From Patescibacteria group bacterium (GTDB lineage Bacteria > Patescibacteriota > Minisyncoccia > UBA6257 > 02-FULL-45-10c): 37,582 nucleotides of DNA. Below the pieces are notes generated by a model, which worked only from the letters and a program-made list of their open reading frames with translations, did no database searches and was not told where the DNA came from. A program made the position numbers and the translations under genes. The DNA is taken from the NCBI GenBank assembly GCA_023474975.1, contig JAMCXE010000037.1:1-37582 (forward strand), read 5' to 3'. Below are positions 32,281-37,582 of this stretch, one piece after another. How positions within the stretch are numbered: the first letter of the stretch is position 1; each line of letters opens with the position of its first letter.

Positions 32281-33546
32281 TTATACTACTTTTATCTCTT
32301 CCACAACTTTTTCAAGCTGCATTGCATGGGATCCCTTCACAAGGATTATGTCGCCCTTTTTAATTATCTCGCGAACCCTCATCCGCGCATCATTCGCTGA
32401 TTCAAAACTTAAGATGTTCTTCGCTTCCATTCCCTTTTTATACGCGGCATCGGCAATAAATTTAGATCTTGGCCCAACGGTTATTAAAATATCAAACACT
32501 TCGCTAGCCAATCTGCCAATTTCCTCATGAGCCGCAATAGTATATTTTCCAATCTCCAGCATATCACCAAGAACAGCCACCTTTCTTTTCCCGCTCAATG
32601 CAGATCCGCCCCTGGCAGACAGTTTTATTGAGCTGACTAATTCAATGGCGGATTTCATAGACATCGGAGACGCATTATATGCATCATCTATTACGAAAGA
32701 GCCTTTAATACCCGGGATTATCGTGGTTCTTTGAAGCGGCGGCTTATAAGATCGCAAAGCATCGGAAATTTTAACCAGATTCATTCCAAAGGCAAAACCA
32801 ACCGCGGCCGCTGCGGCAGCCGCATATGCCTGCGGCTTACCCAAACACCCGTCAATTTTTACAGGCACAAATGATCCGCTGTAATTTAATTTAAAAGAAA
32901 TTCCCTCCGGCCTTCCGTTCTCTATCCTATTTTCGAAATTAGTTATTTGTATCGAAGCATCCGGACCAAACCCATAACCCATAATATGCGCCTTGGTTCT
33001 ATTTTTCATTTCTGCGACATATTTATCGTCAAAATTCAAAACCGCAAAACCGGTATTTGGTAAAACTTCCAATATTTTAGATTTTTCACGAGCGACAGCC
33101 TCCGGACCGCTGTAAAACTCAACGTGTGCGGGTATATCACCGACTCCGGTCACTACGCCTATTTGAGGCCTCGCCACATCAAGTAAGTTTTTAATATCGC
33201 CCGGCTTGTCTGCGGCATATTCTAAAATTAAAATTTCTGGATATTGCAATCTAAACACTAAACCCATGATCGATCTAAAAATGACTTTTATCCAAAATAA
33301 TTTTCCGGAAATTTTATCATAATCTCCCAATATCGTAAGAGGTAAACCTAATTCATTATTAAAATTACCATAGTTTGCTCTAACAGATCTGGAATTATTC
33401 AAGATCGAAAATATGGCTTCCTTGGCAGAAGTTTTACCAACACTGCCGGTAATTGCAATCACTCCGGGTTGATATTTTTTTAAAGTTAAAACCGCTAATT
33501 TTCTTATTATTTTTTCTAACCTGGCACGTAATTGTTTTTTATTCAC
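32281..33546 (-). CDS. murF: Mur ligase, MurF-like (UDP-MurNAc-tripeptide:D-Ala-D-Ala ligase)
   Basis: Predicted to add D-Ala-D-Ala to the peptidoglycan precursor using ATP. The P-loop is GSVGKTS (34-40), then the Mur ligase central strands (ILEYAADKPGDI, VLNFDD, DDAYNASPMSMKSAIE) and a C-terminal domain with GDMLEIG and VKGSHAM. The P-loop lies about 70 residues earlier than in typical MurF, so the N-terminal UDP-binding domain is missing. The start is a GTG at 33546; no better start was seen upstream. The place in the dcw cluster 11 bases after ftsI supports MurF over MurC/D/E. Confidence 0.88.
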   Translation of the reverse strand: MNKKQLRARLEKIIRKLAVLTLKKYQPGVIAITGSVGKTSAKEAIFSILNNSRSVRANYGNFNNELGLPLTILGDYDKISGKLFWIKVIFRSIMGLVFRLQYPEILILEYAADKPGDIKNLLDVARPQIGVVTGVGDIPAHVEFYSGPEAVAREKSKILEVLPNTGFAVLNFDDKYVAEMKNRTKAHIMGYGFGPDASIQITNFENRIENGRPEGISFKLNYSGSFVPVKIDGCLGKPQAYAAAAAAAVGFAFGMNLVKISDALRSYKPPLQRTTIIPGIKGSFVIDDAYNASPMSMKSAIELVSSIKLSARGGSALSGKRKVAVLGDMLEIGKYTIAAHEEIGRLASEVFDILITVGPRSKFIADAAYKKGMEAKNILSFESANDARMRVREIIKKGDIILVKGSHAMQLEKVVEEIKVV

Positions 33547-33557
33547 GACGGTGTTTT

Positions 33558-35213
33558 TTATTTACTTATATAATCCGGCGGCACATTGTAATAGTTAAGC
33601 AAAAAATCGGCCAAATCTTTGAATGCGGGTACAACAGTGGCTCCGGCCAATAACCCTCCTGCAGCTTTATCTAACCTCAACAATATAACAAACTTGGGAT
33701 TATATGCCGGCGCAAATCCTATATATGTATCTATAAATTGGTTATATAAATATCCACCCTTGGTCGGAATCTGAGCCGTGCCGGTTTTTCCAGCAACATA
33801 ATATCCCGGTATGTGAGCAAGCACATTCACATCGACGGCGGAAACCATCATCTTGGCCGCTTGCATGGCCGCATCCTTGGAAACAACTTGTCTTATTAAT
33901 TGCGGCTTATCGTCGGCAAGAATTATTGGCCTCATTAGCCTTCCCCCGTTTGCAATAGCCGAAAAAGCATTGATCATGGCTATTGGAGTCACCGCTATAC
34001 CTTGACCGAATGAAGCGGTCGCAAAATCTACAGCAGCAGAACTTGTTTTAAGCTTACTTATATTGCTCGAAACCTCTCCGGGCAATTTAATGCCCGTTAC
34101 ATCATTAAAACCAAACTTTATCAGATAATTATAAAAAAGATCCCTGCCTATAAGTTGCTCTGCAAAAGCAGCGCCGGTGTTAAGAGAATTCTCAATGACT
34201 CCGGTCATAGTGGTAAGCCCGTGCGCCCCCCTTTCTGTAGCATCCCAATTACTTATTTTATATCCGTCTACTTTAATAAAACCTTTATCTATATATGTGG
34301 TATCGGGGGTGAGCTTGCCGGCATCTAAGCCCGCCGCCATAGTAAGAACCTTAAAAACCGAACCGGGCTCATAAAGACTCTGAACCACTGGATTAATAAA
34401 ATTCTGAATAGGAGAACTAGAAAAATTATTCGGATCGAAGTTCGGAGAACTTCCCATAGCAATTATCCTTCCGGTTTTAGGCTCTTGTACTATAACCGTT
34501 CCCCCCTCTCCCTTAAATTTAGAAATAAGGCTATTTAGGATCGCCTCCGCTCTTTCCTGAACCGTAGGATCGATAGTTAAAACGATATCCTTTCCGTCCT
34601 GAGCATTGACTATTTTATCGCCCTTCAATTCCCCATCTTTTCCAGATAGTATTTTATCAAAATAAGATTCTAGCCCATACTTCCCAGAAACTGCGTCGCT
34701 GTCCGAACTCCTAGATACAAATCCCAGAAGCTGTGAAGCTATATTATTAAAAGGATAGTATCTCAGATCCTCGCTGCCAATATATATACCAGAAATATCT
34801 TCGCTTCTTATAGCATCTGCCTGACTTTTTTCAGCTTTTTTTAAAATAGCATAATAAAGACTTGCTTTATTGGAAAAGGCCTTAACCAACTTCGCCTTAT
34901 CCAGATTAAGTATGCCGGAAACTTTATCCGCTGCTTGATCAATAGCGACTTCGCCACCTGCGGATATTTCTTTCGGCACCGCATAAATAACATAGTATTT
35001 TTTATTTATTGCGGCCGGAAAAAGATTTCCATCTTTGTCCATAAAATAGATATCACCCCTTACCGCCGACAAAAGTCCGGAAAGTTGATTCTGCGCAGCA
35101 GCCCGAGCAGAATAATAAGATCCTTTCGCTATCTGAAGATTATACACATTAGAAATAAGCGCCAAATATAAAAAAGCGAAAAATATTGAAATAAAAAAAA
35201 TTCGTTTTTTCAT
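33558..35213 (-). CDS. ftsI: Penicillin-binding protein FtsI/PBP2-type transpeptidase
   Basis: Septal peptidoglycan transpeptidase. The 551-residue protein has an N-terminal membrane helix (about 4-24), a pedestal domain, and a transpeptidase domain with SVFK (Ser285 the nucleophile), SLN (343-345) and KTG (476-478). All catalytic motifs are intact, so it should be penicillin-sensitive. No PASTA repeats. Position between ftsL-like and murF identifies it as the division enzyme. Confidence 0.94.
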   Translation of the reverse strand: MKKRIFFISIFFAFLYLALISNVYNLQIAKGSYYSARAAAQNQLSGLLSAVRGDIYFMDKDGNLFPAAINKKYYVIYAVPKEISAGGEVAIDQAADKVSGILNLDKAKLVKAFSNKASLYYAILKKAEKSQADAIRSEDISGIYIGSEDLRYYPFNNIASQLLGFVSRSSDSDAVSGKYGLESYFDKILSGKDGELKGDKIVNAQDGKDIVLTIDPTVQERAEAILNSLISKFKGEGGTVIVQEPKTGRIIAMGSSPNFDPNNFSSSPIQNFINPVVQSLYEPGSVFKVLTMAAGLDAGKLTPDTTYIDKGFIKVDGYKISNWDATERGAHGLTTMTGVIENSLNTGAAFAEQLIGRDLFYNYLIKFGFNDVTGIKLPGEVSSNISKLKTSSAAVDFATASFGQGIAVTPIAMINAFSAIANGGRLMRPIILADDKPQLIRQVVSKDAAMQAAKMMVSAVDVNVLAHIPGYYVAGKTGTAQIPTKGGYLYNQFIDTYIGFAPAYNPKFVILLRLDKAAGGLLAGATVVPAFKDLADFLLNYYNVPPDYISK

Positions 35214-35290
35214 ATTTGTCGATATCTCTTATTTCCAAGCTTTTAATTTACCGCTAAAATACCCGTCGTTGTTTCTATATATCCAGGCAT

Positions 35291-35554
35291 TCAATCCTTA
35301 ACCAAATTTTCACTCTTAGCGATCGCATCCAAATTACCAAGATCGGTCACTGCATAGAGCCGACTTTTCAATTCAGCGTTATTAACTTGAAGACTTTGCA
35401 ATATTTTAGAATTGGCGGATATTGAATGCCTGAGATCTACCCCTTCATTATAAAAATATATATTCAAACAAGCCAGTGCGGCTAGTGCGAATAGCATGTA
35501 TAAAACAATTGGATTATATGAATACTTTGCTTTGTGTGGTTCTATAATTGTCAT
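35291..35554 (-). CDS. FtsL-like small division protein
   Basis: An 87-residue protein with a short cytoplasmic tail, one membrane helix (about 16-33), and an outside helical, coiled-coil-type region. This is the shape of FtsL, and it lies at the ftsL position between rsmH and ftsI. Sequence similarity to known FtsL cannot be judged by eye; FtsL is poorly conserved everywhere. The expected job is to link FtsI to FtsB/FtsQ. Confidence 0.75.
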   Translation of the reverse strand: MTIIEPHKAKYSYNPIVLYMLFALAALACLNIYFYNEGVDLRHSISANSKILQSLQVNNAELKSRLYAVTDLGNLDAIAKSENLVKD

Positions 35555-35624
35555 ATAAGTGGTGGACTAGCCAATGATATTTGGATACTAGAGTTTTTAT
35601 GATTTTCTAGTTACTAGTCGCTAA

Positions 35625-36509
35625 TTATTTATTAATTTTAATTACTATTCCCCTGAGCTTAGCCGACCGACTTCTGGGATTGGCAACGGCCTCTTCCCGA
35701 GAAGCCATTATTACTTTTTTATTTAAAAGTTCCGCAATACCGGATCTTTTAAGTTCTCTGAAGTAGTTTTTTACTACTCTATCTTCTAATGAATGGAATG
35801 ATATTATGGCCGCTCTGCCGCCCTCCTTTAAAATAAATCCCAGATCACCAAGCACTGTTTTTAAATTTTCTAGTTCGCCGTTTACATATATCCTCAGGGC
35901 CTGAAACGTTCTGGTAGCTGGGTCTATCCTCCCTCTTTCATACCCATTCGGAACCGACTTCCTAACTATATCCGCAAGCCGAAAACTGGTTTCTATAGGG
36001 GCGATCTTTCTTTGCTCTACTATATTTCTAGCGATCCTGCCCGCGAACTTCTCCTCTCCCATATCCCTTATGATCCTTGCCAGTTTTTCCTCCGAATACG
36101 AATTGACAACTTCCCTGGCCGTTAAGCCACCTTCTCCATAAGACATCAAAAGTGGCTCATTCCTTCTAAAACTGAACCCCTTCCCGGAATCCTCAAGCTG
36201 ATCGGAAGAAAATCCAAGATCCATAAGTAAACCATCGGCCTTCGGCAAATTCTTTTTCTTTAAAATATCTTTCAATCCAGCGTAATTAGCATTCACGAAA
36301 ATTACATTTTCATTCTCCAAGAATCGACTATTCCGCTCAGCTGCTTTTTTATCCCAATCTATTGCCAAAAGCATTCCTTCTTTACCTATCGCTTCCAAGA
36401 TCTTTTCTGAATGCCCCCCTCTGCCGAAAGTGGCATCAATAAAGAATTCGCCCTTCTGCGGCTTTAATATCTCCATCACTTCATTTAAAAGAACTGGAAT
36501 GTGTGGCAT
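35625..36509 (-). CDS. rsmH: 16S rRNA C1402 N4-methyltransferase RsmH (MraW)
   Basis: Methylates N4 of C1402 in the ribosomal P site using SAM. The 294-residue protein has HIPVLLNEVMEIL at the N-terminus, SAM motif DATFGRGGHSEKIL, DLGFSSDQLEDSGKGFSF, the inserted helical domain, and ISFHSLEDRVVKNYF near the end. Second gene of the dcw cluster, 77 bases after mraZ. Confidence 0.96.
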   Translation of the reverse strand: MPHIPVLLNEVMEILKPQKGEFFIDATFGRGGHSEKILEAIGKEGMLLAIDWDKKAAERNSRFLENENVIFVNANYAGLKDILKKKNLPKADGLLMDLGFSSDQLEDSGKGFSFRRNEPLLMSYGEGGLTAREVVNSYSEEKLARIIRDMGEEKFAGRIARNIVEQRKIAPIETSFRLADIVRKSVPNGYERGRIDPATRTFQALRIYVNGELENLKTVLGDLGFILKEGGRAAIISFHSLEDRVVKNYFRELKRSGIAELLNKKVIMASREEAVANPRSRSAKLRGIVIKINK

Positions 36510-36586
36510 ATTTTCAAACCTTAGTTTTTAGTGTTTAGGCGGAAGTCCTACAAACCCATGTCGCTAAAACCAAGTTTGTTAATTAT

Positions 36587-37018
36587 TTAAATCCCGAGTT
36601 CACCCAACTTTTCTGCTATTTCATCTGAAGATGACTCGGTTTTTGTTTTATATTCCTGCCAATTCGTGCTGTTCCAGATTTCAATGCGATTATAAACTCC
36701 GGCTATTACCGTCTCTTTCTGAAGCCCCGCATATTCTCTTAAATAGTCGGGTATTAATATTCTCCCCTGCTTATCAAGTTCCACGTCCATAGCTCCAGCA
36801 ACCATTAAACGAACAAATGCCCTGGAATTGGCTTGAACCAAAGGAAGCGTGATTAATTTTTGCGCCAAAACTTCCCAATCTTTTGAAGTAAAAACAAAAA
36901 GACAGCGATCCAAGCCCTTTGTAATAATTGCGCCGGTTCCCACTTTTTGGCGGAATTTTACAGGAAGAGCGATCCTGCCCTTTGAATCTAAACTATGTTT
37001 GTACTCTCCAATGAACAT
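36587..37018 (-). CDS. mraZ: Transcriptional regulator MraZ
   Basis: AbrB-like DNA-binding protein that represses its own dcw cluster. I chose the ATG at 37018 because MraZ proteins begin MFIGEYKHSLDSKGRIALP; a GTG at 37048 would add ten residues that overlap a palindrome. The 143-residue product has the usual two repeats, each with the DxxGR motif (DSKGRIALP; DKQGRILIP). A promoter and candidate binding boxes lie upstream. Confidence 0.95.
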   Translation of the reverse strand: MFIGEYKHSLDSKGRIALPVKFRQKVGTGAIITKGLDRCLFVFTSKDWEVLAQKLITLPLVQANSRAFVRLMVAGAMDVELDKQGRILIPDYLREYAGLQKETVIAGVYNRIEIWNSTNWQEYKTKTESSSDEIAEKLGELGI

Positions 37019-37046
37019 GCGAGAAATTAATTTATTAATTTTGAGC

Positions 37047-37105
37047 ACCCTGTTAAATACTGCCCTGCAGTAATTTTGCTTTCAGCAAAATTATTTAACA
37101 GGGTC
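37047..37105. repeat. Cruciform-capable palindrome in the mraZ leader
   Basis: Outer arms of 13 bp (accctgttaaata and its complement) enclose a ctgc/gcag hairpin and a 9-bp taattttgc/gcaaaatta hairpin. It has the same outer-stem-plus-two-hairpins plan as the elements in mnmA and shares the string aaataatttt with the shorter one. It lies in the 5' leader of mraZ. Confidence 0.8.
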
Positions 37106-37154
37106 CTCGATTTTACATCCAATCGTTTCACTCTTGGGTAAAATCGGGAGTTAT

Positions 37155-37198
37155 CCCCAGAATCAGGCGTTATCCCCATAGTTATCCACTTCCTACCA
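37155..37198 (-). promoter_or_regulatory. Candidate MraZ operator boxes
   Basis: Read on the minus strand, TGGTA (37194-37198), TGGAT (37184-37188) and TGGGG (37174-37178) are exactly 10 bases apart, and another TGGGG (37155-37159) lies 19 further on. This fits the known TGGG-type boxes repeated once per helical turn. They lie just after the predicted transcription start, where MraZ could block the promoter. Confidence 0.6.
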
Positions 37199-37208
37199 CT
37201 ATATATAC

Positions 37209-37238
37209 ATATTACCCCACCACGCCACAATATGTCAA
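37209..37238 (-). promoter_or_regulatory. mraZ (dcw) promoter
   Basis: TTGACA (37233-37238), an 18-base spacer and TAATAT (37209-37214) on the minus strand. Expected start about 37202, leaving a leader of about 180 bases. Confidence 0.65.
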
Positions 37239-37247
37239 AGCCGCAAT

Positions 37248-37289
37248 GAGCACGAAAAAAGCCCGTATTTATGGGCTTTTTTCGTGCTC
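37248..37289. terminator. Bidirectional terminator upstream of mraZ
   Basis: Perfect 17-bp arms (37248-37264 and 37273-37289) containing A6/T6 runs next to gccc/gggc. It ends transcription of the truncated gene at the right edge before the dcw promoter. Confidence 0.9.
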
Positions 37290-37426
37290 TGTTTCAAATT
37301 ATCCACAGCTCCCGATTCTCTATATTTTCTATAAAATAATATTCGCCTTAATTACTATTTTTATTTTCTAAATTTTATCATTTCCTCAAGCCGTTTCGAT
37401 AATATTAAAAACCGCCGATTTTTAAA
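37290..37426. other. AT-rich spacer after the truncated gene
   Basis: Holds one perfect TTATCCACA 9-mer (37299-37307) and the inner copy (37361-37385) of the right-end inverted repeat. No coding region is supported. Confidence 0.5.
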
Positions 37427-37582
37427 CTATTTGACATCATCTTTAAAAACATCTTTATTTTCAAATGCTTTTACACTATTAAATTTTTTATTCCATTCTT
37501 CGGGATTACCATAATCAGCGAAATCATAATACCAATCATGATGAAATTTCGGCTTGTGGAAATGATAAAATTTAGAAAATAA
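37427..37582 (-). CDS. C-terminal fragment of an unknown protein, cut by the right edge
   Basis: An open frame enters from the right edge and ends at TAG (37427-37429), giving about 50 codons. The visible tail is aromatic and charged (HKPKFHHDWYYDFADYGNPE, then EEWNKKFNSVKAFENKD). I do not recognise it. The first eight or so codons lie in a terminal inverted repeat and may not be real. Codon use and a terminator downstream support it as a real gene end. Confidence 0.55.
   Translation of the reverse strand, partial: LFSKFYHFHKPKFHHDWYYDFADYGNPEEWNKKFNSVKAFENKDVFKDDVK

Noticed and set aside
37151..37307. Chromosomal replication origin from DnaA-like 9-mers
   Set aside because: Three of the four 9-mers are one base off consensus, no dnaA or dnaN is present, and the 10-base TGG spacing next to the mraZ promoter is at least as well explained by MraZ. 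Kept only as an open alternative in the findings.

Overview
The window looks like a chromosomal contig from a Candidate Phyla Radiation (Patescibacteria) bacterium, most likely Parcubacteria-like. The evidence is AT-rich DNA; short versions of core genes; an EF-P without the usual tip lysine; a sigma-region-4/HARE-type regulator; a membrane protein paired with a TraD/VirD4-like ATPase; and tRNAs without encoded CCA. TGA is used as a stop (tgt), which argues against the recoded SR1/Gracilibacteria groups. Lineage is inferred from gene style, not from a marker tree. Both window ends carry short inverted copies of DNA about 0.2 kb inside, so they look like contig termini and the outermost bases are suspect.

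Left part (1-16.9 kb, mostly minus strand). mnmA is followed by two tandem, related multi-PAS histidine kinases, the second cut by the left edge. A small Cys-rich unknown gene is divergent from efp. Next, reading down the coordinates of the minus strand, come secD-secF, a sigma-4/HARE regulator with its own promoter, and the membrane-protein/ATPase pair. A three-gene set (GNAT, DUF2156 aminoacyltransferase-like, FNR-like flavoprotein) lies upstream of secDF and is divergent from rlmN.

Middle (17-30.2 kb, mostly plus strand). rlmN ends in a strong hairpin. A CIRCE element overlaps the hrcA promoter and starts a stress operon hrcA-grpE-dnaK-membrane protein-dnaJ, followed by an SGNH hydrolase. 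A Ca2+/H+ antiporter and a tRNA-Lys flanked by two tRNA-like fragments are on the minus strand. corA-cysS-dnaB-recR then run on the plus strand up to a bidirectional terminator.

Right part (30.3-37.6 kb, minus strand). A compact division and cell-wall (dcw) cluster mraZ-rsmH-ftsL-like-ftsI-murF continues into tRNA-Glu, tgt, a small membrane protein and rplU. The mraZ leader has a TTGACA/TAATAT promoter, a box array fitting a MraZ operator, and a cruciform-capable palindrome. A truncated unknown gene lies at the right edge.

The most unusual features are two palindromic insertions that interrupt mnmA in frame and account for its whole excess length, and a palindromic repeat placed directly against the start codons of dnaJ, the SGNH hydrolase and rplU. 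Several promoters place the -10 box exactly six bases before the ATG, which suggests leaderless mRNAs.
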